Below are positions 51,835-61,031 of a DNA stretch of 64,000 nucleotides, in pieces. How positions within the stretch are numbered: position 1 is the first letter of the stretch; every line of letters begins with the position of its first letter. Position numbers and translations under genes: made by a program. The DNA is taken from the NCBI RefSeq assembly GCF_000060345.1, contig NC_008571.1, forward strand, positions 3,166,501 through 3,230,500, read 5' to 3'. This DNA comes from Christiangramia forsetii KT0803 (GTDB lineage: Bacteria; Bacteroidota; Bacteroidia; Flavobacteriales; Flavobacteriaceae). The notes under the pieces are model-generated. The model was not told the origin of the DNA. It did not search any database and saw only the letters and a list, made by a program, of their open reading frames with translations.

Positions 51835-51979
51835 AATTATTTAATTTATGGTTGATTACCATTAAATTTAAAACTAATTAATGAATTTCGAGCTTATAGG
51901 CATTTGGAAGAAGTAAAACGATTAAGGTTTTTCATGGGTATATTTTTCTTAGAGATTTTTCCCTGCGGTCTAAATGACA

Positions 51980-52036
51980 AAAATTTTCAACCTTTGACAT
52001 CCTTCGACTGCGCTCAGGATGACAAACCGGAAGATC
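51980..52036. repeat. Class A repeat next to the tandem array
   Basis: CCTTCGACTGCGCTCAGGAT at about 51999, preceded by TTTCCCTGCGGTCTAAATGA (class C variant at about 51957). They stand directly before the 477-base tandem units. The stretch 51835-51955 holds nothing recognisable. Confidence 0.75.
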
Positions 52037-52512
52037 GTCAAGCTGAACTCGTTTCAGCATCTGTTGAGACCCTGAAACGAGTTCAGAGTGACGAATTGAT
52101 TTCTCAATAATTCACGGTAAATAGAATGATGGAGTTTTTTTCATAGAAATGCCTTCGACTACGCTCGGGCTGACAAAGTATCCTCATTTCGAAGAAATGA
52201 AATGACTAAGAAATCTGTTTTCAAATTTGATAGCGTCCTCAGTTTCGACTTCGGGACCCGTAGGCGAAAGAAGCGTTAAAAAAGAATTGCTGTTTGACCA
52301 AAGGGAGTTCAATTCTTTTAGCTTCCGAGCCGTAAGGGGTGAACAAGAAAATGAAGACTAGATTTTTTGTTTCTTTTTCAGCAATGGAAAAAGAAAAGAA
52401 GGTAATTGAAGATCAACTATGAGATTGCGTCACTGCGTTCGCAATGACCGGAAAAACAATGAGCAGAAGAAGAGATTTCTCCCTGCGGTCGAAATGAACA
52501 CACGAAAAGGTA
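52037..52512 (+). repeat. Tandem unit 1 of about 477 bases (composite repeat)
   Basis: The unit runs: B pair, AATTCACGGTAAATAGAATG, class A, TTTCGAAGAAATGAAATGAC, the core element (52235-52399), class D (GCGTCACTGCGTTCGCAATG) and class C. It is followed without gap by a nearly identical second unit. The core has a 10-base stem AAAAGAATTG/CAATTCTTTT around CTGTTTGACCAAAGGGAGTT. No coding function is supported. Confidence 0.9.
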
Positions 52513-52990
52513 GTCATGCTGAATTTGTTTCAGCATCTGTTGAGACCCTGAAACGAGTTCAGGGTGATGGATTGATTTACTAATAATTCACGGCAAATAA
52601 AATGATGTAGTTTTTTTTCATAGAAATGCCTTCGACTGCGCTCAGGCTGACAAAGTATCCTCATTTCGAAGAAATGAAATGACTAAGAAATCTGTTTTCA
52701 AATTTGATAGCGTCCTCAGTTTCGACTTCGGGACCCGTAGGCGAAAGAAGCGTTAAAAAAAAATTGCTGTTTGACCAAAGGGAGTCCAATTCTTTTAGCT
52801 TCCGAGCCGTAAGGGGTGAACAAGAAAATGAAGACTAGATTTTTTGTTTCTTTTTCAGCAACGGAAAAAGAAAAGAAGGTAATTGAAGATCAACTATGAG
52901 ATTGCGTCACTGCGTTCGCAATGACCGGAAAAACAATGGGCAGAAGAAGAGATTTCTCCCTGCGGTCGAAATGACATCGTGATTTGAGTG
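52513..52990 (+). repeat. Tandem unit 2 of about 477 bases
   Basis: This is the second copy, differing from unit 1 by a few percent point changes and one extra T in a T run (for example ACTACGCTCGGG versus ACTGCGCTCAGG in class A, and loss of a G in the core stem). The core spans 52712-52876. A further partial B pair follows to 53048. Confidence 0.9.
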
Positions 52991-53048
52991 TCATACTTAA
53001 GCTCTTTCAGCATCACAACATTAGACCCTGAAACAAGTTCAGGGTGAC
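52991..53048. repeat. Partial third B repeat
   Basis: GTCATACTTAAGCTCTTTCA (degenerate left half) and GACCCTGAAACAAGTTCAGG (intact right half) end the array six bases or so before the pcrB-like stop. Confidence 0.75.
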
Positions 53049-53055
53049 GAATATT

Positions 53056-53772
53056 TTAAGAATGAAAATCATCATTTTCAAAAGCAGTTCCAATCACCAC
53101 CAGATCGGCTCCCGCATCATAGGCTAACTGAAGTTGCTGTATGCTGCGAACACCACCACCCACAATAACCGGAATATCCAATGCTGTTTTTACCGCCTGA
53201 ATTATTTCAGAAGAAATTGAAAATTTCGCACCGCTTCCCGCTTCCAGATAAATAAGCTTTTTTCCTGAATACTGGCCAGCAAGTGCCGTATTTACAATTT
53301 GTTGAATATTATTTTGAGCTAACGGGATCGTATTGCTTACTTTCTGAACCGACGTTTCCTTTCCACCATCAATCAAAATATAACCTGTTGGGATGATCTC
53401 AAGATTGGTATTCCTTATCTTTTCTACAGAGCGTACCTGTTGCTCTATTAAAAATTCAGGATTTCTTCCGGAGATAAGGCTCAAAAATAGCAGAGCATCT
53501 GCATGAGAAGATATCTGACTGTGATCTCCCGGAAAAAGTATAATTGGTAATCCGCAATAATTTTTAACGATACTTACCACTTCACAAGTTCTGCCTTTTT
53601 CTACCGTACTACCGCCCACAAAAATATGCGTCGCATTTTCTGGCAATTTCTGAATGAATTGAGAAGCTTTAGTATCATCAAACTTATCGGGATCTATTAA
53701 TACCGCCAGCATTTTTCGATTTTCATAAGCTGCCTGCTGAATCTCCTCCAGATAACTTTGAACTTCGATCAT
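53056..53772 (-). CDS. Geranylgeranylglyceryl phosphate synthase family protein (PcrB/GGGPS)
   Basis: A 238-residue TIM barrel: LAVLIDPDKFDD (phosphate and glycerol site), IFVGGSTVEKG, LFPGDHSQIS, YLEAGSGAKF, VIVGGGVRS and ADLVVIGTAFE match the GGGP synthase family. In archaea the enzyme makes the ether-lipid precursor from glycerol-1-phosphate; bacterial members use various prenyl chains. The product in Bacteroidota is not settled. It overlaps the phosphopantetheinyl transferase gene by one base (stop TGA/start ATG). Confidence 0.92.
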   Translation of the reverse strand: MIEVQSYLEEIQQAAYENRKMLAVLIDPDKFDDTKASQFIQKLPENATHIFVGGSTVEKGRTCEVVSIVKNYCGLPIILFPGDHSQISSHADALLFLSLISGRNPEFLIEQQVRSVEKIRNTNLEIIPTGYILIDGGKETSVQKVSNTIPLAQNNIQQIVNTALAGQYSGKKLIYLEAGSGAKFSISSEIIQAVKTALDIPVIVGGGVRSIQQLQLAYDAGADLVVIGTAFENDDFHS

Positions 53773-54419
53773 CAGGCTTTCGACTTAGAATTGGAAGGCT
53801 TAACATATACGCAGGTGAAATTCTCAAATTCCAGAAAATTTACATCAAACCAGTCATCGATTCCATTATAGCGAACATGAGTGGTTGTTATAAAATCATC
53901 GAAGTCAAAATCGGTTACATTAATATGTTGCAGAAAACCAACTCCGGGTTGAGCGATTAGTTTATAAACCGATTCTTTGGCACCCCACACAATGGTCAAT
54001 TTTCGAATTAAAGCTTCCTCATTGGCCAGGGTATGATATTCGTCCAGCGGCGTAAATTTATGGGCAATTTTCAGGATCTTGTTTCGCTGTTTTTCGATAT
54101 CAATTCCTACATCCTTATCACTGATAATAATCGCAGTAAAATTGAAAGAATGAGTTATGGATATATACTTATCATCTTTTAAATGCGGTTTCCCATCATC
54201 TCCATAATAAAGATCGTGATCTACATATCCTGCTTTAGCCATTAAATGCCTGATACTCATAAATCCACGACGATGAATTTCAGATTTCATCCCATCAACT
54301 CTTTTCTGGCAATGCTCGGTTAATTCAATTCCATCAGAGAGCCATTCAAAAGATTCTTCCACCTTCCAAATGAAGACTTTAGTATGTTCGTCAACTGTTA
54401 TAGTTTTATAAAGAGGCAT
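53772..54419 (-). CDS. 4'-phosphopantetheinyl transferase
   Basis: A Sfp-type transferase of 215 residues that adds the phosphopantetheine arm to carrier proteins. The Mg-binding motif VGIDIEKQ and the [10 protein letters not shown] motif are present. I start at [11 protein letters not shown]; an upstream start would add 18 residues that overlap the ahcY promoter. It is divergent from ahcY and translationally coupled to the GGGP synthase gene. Confidence 0.9.
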   Translation of the reverse strand: MPLYKTITVDEHTKVFIWKVEESFEWLSDGIELTEHCQKRVDGMKSEIHRRGFMSIRHLMAKAGYVDHDLYYGDDGKPHLKDDKYISITHSFNFTAIIISDKDVGIDIEKQRNKILKIAHKFTPLDEYHTLANEEALIRKLTIVWGAKESVYKLIAQPGVGFLQHINVTDFDFDDFITTTHVRYNGIDDWFDVNFLEFENFTCVYVKPSNSKSKA

Positions 54420-54439
54420 AAAATTTCTAAGCTTTTCCT

Positions 54440-54447
54440 TATTTTTG
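54440..54447 (+). promoter_or_regulatory. Candidate -7 box TATTTTTG of ahcY
   Basis: A TAnnTTTG match followed by CAG, 36 bases before the ahcY ATG. A matching -33 TTG is not evident. Confidence 0.5.
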
Positions 54448-54483
54448 CAGTCACAAAAATTGCTAATATTCAAATATAATAAT

Positions 54484-55800
54484 ATGTCGACTAAAACAGT
54501 ACCGTATACCGCTTATAAAGTAAAAGATATTGAGCTTGCTGAATACGGACGCCGGGAAATAGAACTTGCCGAAGCTGAAATGCCAGGTTTGATGGCACTT
54601 CGTAAAGAATATGGAGCATCTAAGCCTTTAAAAGGAGCGAGAATTGCGGGATGTTTGCATATGACAATTCAAACTGCGGTTCTTATTGAAACTCTTGTAG
54701 AGCTTGGAGCAAATGTTACCTGGAGTTCATGTAACATTTTTTCTACTCAAGATCATGCTGCTGCTGCTATTGCTGCTGCCGGAATTCCGGTTTACGCATG
54801 GAAAGGACTTACTGAAGAGGAATTTAACTGGTGTATCGAGCAAACACTTTTCTTCGGAGAAGATCGTAAGCCATTGAATATGATCCTTGATGATGGTGGG
54901 GATCTTACCAATATGGTGCTGGATGAATATCCAGAACTTGCTGAAGGCATCAAAGGACTTTCTGAAGAGACTACCACTGGAGTTCACAGATTGTATGAGC
55001 GCATGAAAAAAGGAACACTTCCTATGCCTGCCATCAATGTAAACGACTCGGTTACTAAATCGAAATTTGACAATAAGTACGGATGTCGTGAAAGCGCAGT
55101 AGATGCGATTCGTCGTGCTACCGATGTGATGCTTGCTGGTAAACGTGTGGTTGTTTGTGGTTATGGTGATGTTGGTAAAGGAACTGCACAATCTTTTAAA
55201 GGTGCTGGTTCTATTGTAACCGTTACTGAAATTGACCCTATTTGTGCATTACAGGCGGCGATGGATGGTTTTGAAGTGAAGCAACTTGAAACGGTGCTTC
55301 CTAAAGCAGATATCGTGATCACAACTACCGGAAATAAGGATATTGTTCGTCCAGAGCATTTTGAAGCGATGAAAGATAAGACGATCGTGGCCAATATTGG
55401 TCATTTTGACAATGAGATCGCTGTTTCCTGGTTAAATGAAAAGCACGGAGATTCTAAAGTAGAGATCAAACCTCAAGTAGATAAGTATACCATCAATGGG
55501 AAGGACATTATTCTTCTTGCTGAAGGTCGTTTAGTAAACCTTGGTTGTGCTACAGGTCACCCAAGTTTTGTAATGAGTAACTCATTTACAAACCAGACGC
55601 TGGCACAAATAGAACTTTGGAAAAATACCGATGAATATAAAAATGAAGTTTATATGCTTCCGAAGCATTTAGATGAAAAAGTAGCAAAACTTCACCTGGA
55701 AAGAATCGGTGTGGAGCTTACAGAGCTTAAACAAGACCAGGCTGAATATATCGGGGTAACGGTTGAAGGGCCTTACAAACCTGAATATTACAGATACTAA
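54484..55800 (+). CDS. ahcY: S-adenosylhomocysteine hydrolase (adenosylhomocysteinase)
   Basis: A 438-residue NAD-dependent enzyme that splits S-adenosylhomocysteine to homocysteine and adenosine, clearing the product of methylation. [49 protein letters not shown] (NAD site) and the terminal PYKPEYYRY are diagnostic. I start at [11 protein letters not shown]; the ATG at 54445 lies inside the promoter. The codon pattern is strongly biased, as expected for a highly expressed gene. Confidence 0.97.
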   Translation: MSTKTVPYTAYKVKDIELAEYGRREIELAEAEMPGLMALRKEYGASKPLKGARIAGCLHMTIQTAVLIETLVELGANVTWSSCNIFSTQDHAAAAIAAAGIPVYAWKGLTEEEFNWCIEQTLFFGEDRKPLNMILDDGGDLTNMVLDEYPELAEGIKGLSEETTTGVHRLYERMKKGTLPMPAINVNDSVTKSKFDNKYGCRESAVDAIRRATDVMLAGKRVVVCGYGDVGKGTAQSFKGAGSIVTVTEIDPICALQAAMDGFEVKQLETVLPKADIVITTTGNKDIVRPEHFEAMKDKTIVANIGHFDNEIAVSWLNEKHGDSKVEIKPQVDKYTINGKDIILLAEGRLVNLGCATGHPSFVMSNSFTNQTLAQIELWKNTDEYKNEVYMLPKHLDEKVAKLHLERIGVELTELKQDQAEYIGVTVEGPYKPEYYRY

Positions 55801-55834
55801 AAATAGATCTAAGACTTTAGATTTGAGATATTAG

Positions 55835-55865
55835 AAATAGCCCCGCATTTTGCGGGGCTATTTTA
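55835..55865. terminator. Bidirectional terminator between ahcY and the Dabb gene
   Basis: AATAGCCCCGC / GCGGGGCTATT with loop ATTTT, followed by TTTA on the plus strand. It lies between two convergent genes and overlaps the stop of the Dabb gene. Confidence 0.85.
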
Positions 55866-56267
55866 TGTCTTTTTAATTCCTACCGAATCATAGACCACCA
55901 CTTTTTTCCAAAGATGTTCAGACTCTTCAATGAATTTGAGATGGGCATCCTCCTTTTGATATAGATCCTGCTCTTCTTTAGATGAAAAACTTAAGATAAG
56001 CGAATAAGTAAAACTTCCATCAACTACTCCCCTGGGTGTGCCGGCAGGCACACCAATAAATTTAGTTTTGGCATATTTACTCACAGATAAGAACTTCCTC
56101 AAAGATTGCTCAAAAGCTGTGCGATCTTCAACTTTATCGGGATTATTTAACCAGAAATAAACTACATGTGTAAAGCTAGGATCAAGTTTCTTATCCATTT
56201 TTTGGGCGGTAAGACTTTGGCAGCTAATAATGATTATTACTGCGAGCAACAAGTTTCTAATTTTCAT
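55863..56267 (-). CDS. Exported Dabb (stress-responsive A/B barrel) protein
   Basis: A 134-residue protein with a signal peptide (LLLAVIIIISCQSLTAQ) and a Dabb domain: FTHVVYFWLNNPD, GVPAGTPRGVVDGSFTYSLIL and LYQKEDAHLKFIEES. Dabb proteins form dimeric alpha-beta barrels; some are monooxygenase-like, most have no known reaction. A Cys in the signal region (ISCQ) could make it a lipoprotein. Confidence 0.85.
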   Translation of the reverse strand: MKIRNLLLAVIIIISCQSLTAQKMDKKLDPSFTHVVYFWLNNPDKVEDRTAFEQSLRKFLSVSKYAKTKFIGVPAGTPRGVVDGSFTYSLILSFSSKEEQDLYQKEDAHLKFIEESEHLWKKVVVYDSVGIKKT

Positions 56268-56462
56268 GATATTATAATTTAACTCCTATAAATATATGCA
56301 GCATTAAGTTGAAATTAAAATTTAACCCGAGAAAGAAACCATGAGCTTTAACATAAAAATCCTAAGCCATTTGTTTAAAATTACCAGGGTCAATTAGGCT
56401 CTATCCATATTTATTTAAATGAATGTAAATTGAAAGTATAATTTTCAAAAACCGGAAAGGTG
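56268..56462. other. Non-coding gap
   Basis: An AT-rich gap upstream of the Dabb gene with no repeat or open frame of note. Confidence 0.4.
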
Positions 56463-56495
56463 AAAAAAGCCCCACATTTTGCGCGGGGCTTTTTA
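56463..56495 (-). terminator. Terminator after the PEGA lipoprotein gene
   Basis: AAAAAGCCCC / GGGGCTTTTT around GCGCAAAATGT; on the minus strand it ends in six T. It is 26 bases past the PEGA gene. Confidence 0.85.
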
Positions 56496-56520
56496 TTTAG
56501 GCTAGTTATAGATACAAACC

Positions 56521-56988
56521 TTATTCAGCTTTTACCAGTTGACCTACCTGCTCCCATTCCGGATCTATATTCATGCTTACGCTTATATGAATATCTGTAT
56601 CGTTTAAATTAACAGCAGTAGACGGGATTAAATTAGAACTAAGTTCATTCGGGGTTAGCTTATACATGGCTCCGGTAATAGGGTCGACCACAAGACCTAT
56701 TAAACCTCCAAAAATCACATTTCCAATATACCACTCATTGAATTTTTTGGAGAGTGTAGTTTCATAAGTCTGGTAACCTTCCATTTTGATAAGCACCTGA
56801 TATTTCTGATTTCGTTTAAGTTTCTTCTCCACAGGTGTTTTCCCAATCGGAATTTCATTAATGTAAACGGTAGCAGCCTTAGGTTCAGAATTAAATTTTA
56901 CGGTTTGTTTGGAACCCGATACAATAGTGGCACAACTTTGAAGAACTAAGAAAGCTGCCAATGGAAGGATTTTAAATAGATTTTTCAT
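56521..56988 (-). CDS. PEGA-domain lipoprotein
   Basis: A 155-residue lipoprotein with lipobox VLQSCATIV (Cys at about residue 19). FNSEPKAATVYINEIPIGKTPVEKKLKRNQKY is a PEGA repeat split over residues 31-63, a small beta domain that binds to cell-surface layers. A hydrophobic segment (IGNVIFGGLIGLVVDPITGAMY) follows. It is 21 bases downstream of another lipoprotein gene, probably one operon. Confidence 0.85.
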   Translation of the reverse strand: MKNLFKILPLAAFLVLQSCATIVSGSKQTVKFNSEPKAATVYINEIPIGKTPVEKKLKRNQKYQVLIKMEGYQTYETTLSKKFNEWYIGNVIFGGLIGLVVDPITGAMYKLTPNELSSNLIPSTAVNLNDTDIHISVSMNIDPEWEQVGQLVKAE

Positions 56989-57009
56989 TAGTAATTAAAA
57001 TTAGGTTAG

Positions 57010-57390
57010 TTAATCAAGAGTTAATTGGTGTTGTGGTAGTGTCGTTACATTTCCGCTATAACGATATAAATCTAAATTTAGCCGGTAGCAACTGCTCCAG
57101 ATATCTGGATTCTTTTTCTCCACCACTTTTACAATATTGGCTCCATTTTCTCTGGCACTAATCCGGGCTTGATTCATAATACTGTTGAAACTACAATCGG
57201 TAGAAAATCCTGAATCCTGAAACTTTAAACTTCCAATTTTTATCAGGCCATTTGGAAGTTGATGCTCCATATCTAATAACGCAACTTTCTCTTCAGAAGA
57301 TAATTTAGGTTGTGAGTTGGTAAGATTAGATTTGATTTTGGGACTACAACTTACCAGCCCCAAAAGCAGTAAAATAAATAGTTTTTTCAT
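57010..57390 (-). CDS. Lipoprotein, function unknown
   Basis: A 126-residue lipoprotein with lipobox LGLVSCSPK (Cys at about residue 15). The part GLIKIGSLKFQDSGFSTDCSFNSIM .. ARISARENGANIVKVVEKK (read as two segments) resembles small envelope proteins with a conserved Cys pair and a SHOCT- or YajI-like alpha-beta fold. I do not recognise the family. It precedes the PEGA gene in the same transcript. Confidence 0.7.
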   Translation of the reverse strand: MKKLFILLLLGLVSCSPKIKSNLTNSQPKLSSEEKVALLDMEHQLPNGLIKIGSLKFQDSGFSTDCSFNSIMNQARISARENGANIVKVVEKKNPDIWSSCYRLNLDLYRYSGNVTTLPQHQLTLD

Positions 57391-57552
57391 TTCATAAATA
57401 ATGTCTTATACTCCTACTCATAAGGCTTTTCGGTTACGCCCCGTTTAAAATGGTCACTGGACTCCAAAGACGAATTTATATCAAAAAAGCTTTCGTTTTA
57501 CACGCAACAGTTAATTTTTTTGATTGCTCTTAAAGTATCATAAACTAATAAA

Positions 57553-57662
57553 ATGACGTCATTCTGAACTTGTTTCAGAATCTCATAATATTAAAGATCA
57601 CTACAGCAAATAAGACCCTGAAATTGAAGATTCGACGGAGTGAAAAAAGTTCAGGGTGACGG
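57553..57662. repeat. Class B repeat with a nested insertion
   Basis: GTCATTCTGAACTTGTTTCA (left half) and GACCCTGAAA..AAGTTCAGGGTGACG (right half). The apex of the right half carries an extra TTGAAGATTCGACGGAGTGA segment of about 24 bases. The 390-base gap between the lipoprotein and DUF885 genes has no coding frame. Confidence 0.8.
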
Positions 57663-57780
57663 GATAATTATTAGAGAAAAACCGGATAGACATTAATTCT
57701 ATTTTTCATTTTAAAGAGTCATTTTTAAAAGCCGAAGGATGATTTTTTTTATCTTAGTTAAGTACATCAAAAAATTAGAC

Positions 57781-59577
57781 ATGCTTAAAAAAATAATACT
57801 ACCGGTTTTCATCGCTCTGAGCCTTATAGGCTGCAAAAATGAAAATTCAGAATCTTCAAAAGAAAATGATACAGCTAAGGTGAGCGCTAAATTCGACGCT
57901 ATTCTCAATAATTATTATGAAGATGGTTTAAAGCTGAATCCAATTTCAGCAACCACGTCTGGTGACATGCGTTATAACGATCAATTCCCGAATTTTCTTT
58001 CTGAGGAATATGAAGATAGCTTAAGGAGTTATTATACCGAATACAGGGAGAAAGCAAATTCTATAAATGATGAAGATCTTAGTGAGACCGAAAAAATGAG
58101 CAAAGAAATTCTGCTTTGGGAATGTGACATAAACCTTGCTTCTATGGAATTTAAAAAATCTAAATACATGCCTATAGACCAGATGTGGTCTGTAAACCTG
58201 TTTATGGGTCAGTTAGCAAGTGGTGTTGGAGCACAACCATTTAAAACTGTGGAAGATTATGAAAACTGGCTAAAACGTGTGGATGGTTTTCTTACCTGGA
58301 TGAATTCTGCTGAAGAGAATATGCGAGAAGGAATGGAACAGGGTTATGTTTTACCCGCTTCCCTCATTCAAAAAGTAATTCCGCAAATGAAATCTATGAC
58401 CAGTTCTAATGTTGAAGATCACTTATTCTACGGACCTGTAAATAATTTTCCTGATAATTTTTCCGAAGAAGAAAAAGAAAGACTTACTGAAAGTTACAAG
58501 AAAATGGTTCAGGAAAAAGTGATTCCTGCCTATAAAAAAATGCATTCCTTTATGAAAGATGAATATCTTCCTAAAGGTCGTGAGTCTAGCGGAATTGCTG
58601 ACATTCCTGATGGTGAGAAATATTATAGACACCAGATAAAGCTATACACCACGACCAATATGACTGCAGAAGAAATTCATCAGCTTGGGCTGGATGAAGT
58701 AGCGCGAATTTCAAAAGAAATGGAAAAATTAAAAGAAGAAGTTGGTTTTGAGGGCGATCTTAAATCATTTTTCAATCATGTTCGGGAGAATAAAGAGATG
58801 ATGCCGTTTACAAAGCCTGAAGAGGTGATCGCGAATTTTGAAGAGATCCACGAGACTATGAAACCAAATATTGACAAATTGTTTAGTGTGACTCCAGAAA
58901 CAGATTTTGAAGTTAGAAGAACTGAAGAGTTTCGTGAAAAATCTGCAAGTGCCGAATATAACCCGGGATCTTTAGACGGTACCAGGCCGGGAATTTTTTA
59001 TGTTCCTATCCCGGAGGCATCGAGCTACAATATTTACAGTGATGAGTCTTTATTTTTGCATGAAGCGATTCCCGGGCACCACTACCAGGTTTCTTTAACT
59101 CAGGAAAATGAAGAACTGCCAGATTTCAGAAAAACCCTTTGGTATAGCGGTTATGGTGAAGGCTGGGCTTTATATTCTGAATCTTTAGGAAAGGCATTGG
59201 GACTTTATACAGATCCTTACCAGTATTTTGGTACGTTGGGAGCTGAAATGCATCGTGCTGTTCGTCTGGTAGTAGACACCGGTTTGCATAGCAAAGGCTG
59301 GACACGTGAGGAAGCCATTCAATATTCTTTGGAGAACGAGGCAGAACCTGAGGCTAGTGTGATCTCAGAAATTGAAAGATATATGGCTAATCCCGGGCAG
59401 GCGTTATCTTATAAAATAGGCCAGTTGAAAATTCAGGAGTTAAGAGAAAAAGCAAAATCTGAATTGGGCGACAAATTTGATATCAGGGAATATCATAAAG
59501 AAGTTCTTGAAACCGGTTGTGTTCCATTGCAATTATTGGAAAGTAAAATTGATAACTGGATTGCTGAAGCTAAATAA
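57781..59577 (+). CDS. DUF885 lipoprotein (predicted metallopeptidase)
   Basis: A 598-residue protein with lipobox LSLIGCKNE (Cys at residue 18 from this start). The C-terminal half has LHEAIPGHHYQVSL, an HExxxxHH-type zinc site, and WYSGYGEGWALYSE, both typical of DUF885. The family resembles M2/M32-type peptidases; the substrate is unknown. I start at MLKKIILPVF since the upstream ATG at 57739 would spoil the signal peptide. A class B repeat follows. Confidence 0.9.
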   Translation: MLKKIILPVFIALSLIGCKNENSESSKENDTAKVSAKFDAILNNYYEDGLKLNPISATTSGDMRYNDQFPNFLSEEYEDSLRSYYTEYREKANSINDEDLSETEKMSKEILLWECDINLASMEFKKSKYMPIDQMWSVNLFMGQLASGVGAQPFKTVEDYENWLKRVDGFLTWMNSAEENMREGMEQGYVLPASLIQKVIPQMKSMTSSNVEDHLFYGPVNNFPDNFSEEEKERLTESYKKMVQEKVIPAYKKMHSFMKDEYLPKGRESSGIADIPDGEKYYRHQIKLYTTTNMTAEEIHQLGLDEVARISKEMEKLKEEVGFEGDLKSFFNHVRENKEMMPFTKPEEVIANFEEIHETMKPNIDKLFSVTPETDFEVRRTEEFREKSASAEYNPGSLDGTRPGIFYVPIPEASSYNIYSDESLFLHEAIPGHHYQVSLTQENEELPDFRKTLWYSGYGEGWALYSESLGKALGLYTDPYQYFGTLGAEMHRAVRLVVDTGLHSKGWTREEAIQYSLENEAEPEASVISEIERYMANPGQALSYKIGQLKIQELREKAKSELGDKFDIREYHKEVLETGCVPLQLLESKIDNWIAEAK

Positions 59578-59618
59578 ATTTTAAAAATATAGTAGAAAGT
59601 CCGCTTGAAACTTTAACC

Positions 59619-59672
59619 GTCAAGCTGAACTTGTTTCAGCTTCTTGAGATCCTGAAACAAGTTCAGGATGAC
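59619..59672. repeat. Intact class B repeat pair
   Basis: GTCAAGCTGAACTTGTTTCA and GATCCTGAAACAAGTTCAGG: two adjacent hairpins in the gap between the convergent DUF885 and dioxygenase genes. It may act as a shared terminator-like structure. Confidence 0.85.
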
Positions 59673-59699
59673 AGTATTCGAAAATTTCATACACGCTTT

Positions 59700-60320
59700 C
59701 TATTTATAATATGGTATTCCCTTACCAAGAATAAAATCACGTTCAATCAATTTCATATTTCCGATATTTTGCAACTTAACCACTCCCTCACTTCCACGTG
59801 GAGGATCTTCCATATGATGACCAGTCAGTAAAGGATCATCATCAAAAAAATAGGCCGATAAATAATAGTACTTTCCATCAGGTTCGAGAATAAACGGATG
59901 GATATGCGCCGGATTTCTACCATCGGGATAACTTCCCGGTACCTGCGTATAAAAAGTATAACGCCCGTTTTTGTCAGTTTTTATCCAGCCTCGAATATAG
60001 CCATGTCTTTTAGCCCAACTCTCCTCTTTTCCAGTAGTGGGATAGATTCCTTCGGCATTGGTATGATGAATATAAAGCACAACATTTTCAGCAGGAGTTT
60101 TGCCATCACCTTTATATACAGTGCCGGTAATTTTCAGTTTATTTTCTGCGGAAGCAAATTCAGGAAGTGTATCTACAGCATTAAGATCTTCATCTCCATA
60201 TTCCAGCACAGCTTCGCAACCTTCACATGGCCCGCCAACCAATTGATATTTCTTTTCCTGAGATTGGGCGCAGGAAAAGAACAGGAAGGAGCAGCTCAAA
60301 ATGATGATTCGAAAATTCAT
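59700..60320 (-). CDS. Intradiol ring-cleavage dioxygenase-like lipoprotein
   Basis: A 206-residue protein with lipobox LFFSCAQS (Cys at residue 17). After the signal comes an intradiol dioxygenase domain: LKITGTVYKGDGKTPAENVV, HTNAEGIYPTTG, GYIRGWIKTDKNGRYTFYT, and NPAHIHPFI with the two His of the iron site; the Tyr ligands are in GIYP and GRYTF-type positions. The substrate is unknown. Secreted members of this family exist, so a surface location is plausible. Confidence 0.88.
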   Translation of the reverse strand: MNFRIIILSCSFLFFSCAQSQEKKYQLVGGPCEGCEAVLEYGDEDLNAVDTLPEFASAENKLKITGTVYKGDGKTPAENVVLYIHHTNAEGIYPTTGKEESWAKRHGYIRGWIKTDKNGRYTFYTQVPGSYPDGRNPAHIHPFILEPDGKYYYLSAYFFDDDPLLTGHHMEDPPRGSEGVVKLQNIGNMKLIERDFILGKGIPYYK

Positions 60321-60507
60321 AAGAATTTATTTATTTAAAAATACTTAAAAATTGATTATCAGTCAATTAACCCGTATTTCTAAGCCTTTAAATTGATAAC
60401 TGGTGAAATCAACAGGATTTTTGACCTTTTGATCAAAAACGTAAATATCATAACTTATAATTACCTGTTTTTAAGTAAATTAGAGTATAACCAAAAATCA
60501 AAATATT

Positions 60508-61008
60508 ATGAAATTATTAAAATTTTTACCGCTTTTCGCACTACTGTTTATATACAGTTGTAATGATGCTGAAAAGAAAGAAACCGATGATATGGACGAT
60601 ATGGCAGAACAGGCTGAAATTCGTGATCCTGCAGAATCAAACAAGCAATGGATAGATTCCTGGAATAGCAATGATGTCGCTACCCTGGACAGCCTTACCT
60701 CTTCTTCTGCCGTACTATATATGGAGGGAGGGAGTATGAGTAGTGATAGCATCCGGGCGTGGTATAAAAATGCAGCCCCTATGATGAAAGCACTTAAAAC
60801 ACAGCCTGAAGCAAACTATTCCGGAAAGGATATTGCCTATGAGGCCGGGACTTATAGTTATCAGATCAAAGGAGATAGTTTGAATAACACCTATAATGGC
60901 GCTTATACTCTAATTTGGAAAAAAACTAATAATGACTGGAAATTGCAGGTGATGAATATCACCGATAAAGCATCAGATTCAACAGCTACTGAAATGGAAG
61001 AAGAATAA
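60508..61008 (+). CDS. NTF2-like lipoprotein
   Basis: A 166-residue protein with lipobox FIYSCNDAE (Cys at residue 18), a Glu/Asp-rich linker and an NTF2-like/DUF4440 domain (NKQWIDSWNSNDVATLDSL, SDSIRAWYKNAAPMM, GAYTLIWKKTNNDWKLQVM). Such domains form a cone-shaped pocket for a small molecule. The ligand is unknown. It ends in a long acidic tail. Confidence 0.82.
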   Translation: MKLLKFLPLFALLFIYSCNDAEKKETDDMDDMAEQAEIRDPAESNKQWIDSWNSNDVATLDSLTSSSAVLYMEGGSMSSDSIRAWYKNAAPMMKALKTQPEANYSGKDIAYEAGTYSYQIKGDSLNNTYNGAYTLIWKKTNNDWKLQVMNITDKASDSTATEMEEE

Positions 61009-61031
61009 ATATTAAACCTGAAATATTTATT

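Noticed and set aside
51904-52110. Open frame of 68 residues in the repeat region
   Set aside because: The protein is only the translation of class A and B repeats (for example FDCAQDDKPEDRQAELVSAS); it has no family features.
52037-52990. Tandem repeats as a CRISPR array
   Set aside because: Only two units of about 477 bases, nearly identical throughout, with no short repeat/unique spacer pattern and no cas genes.
54727-55191. Frame of 154 residues opposite ahcY
   Set aside because: Shadow of a highly biased, highly expressed gene.
57711-57908. Minus-strand frame at the start of the DUF885 gene
   Set aside because: It is antisense to a clear signal peptide and lipobox.
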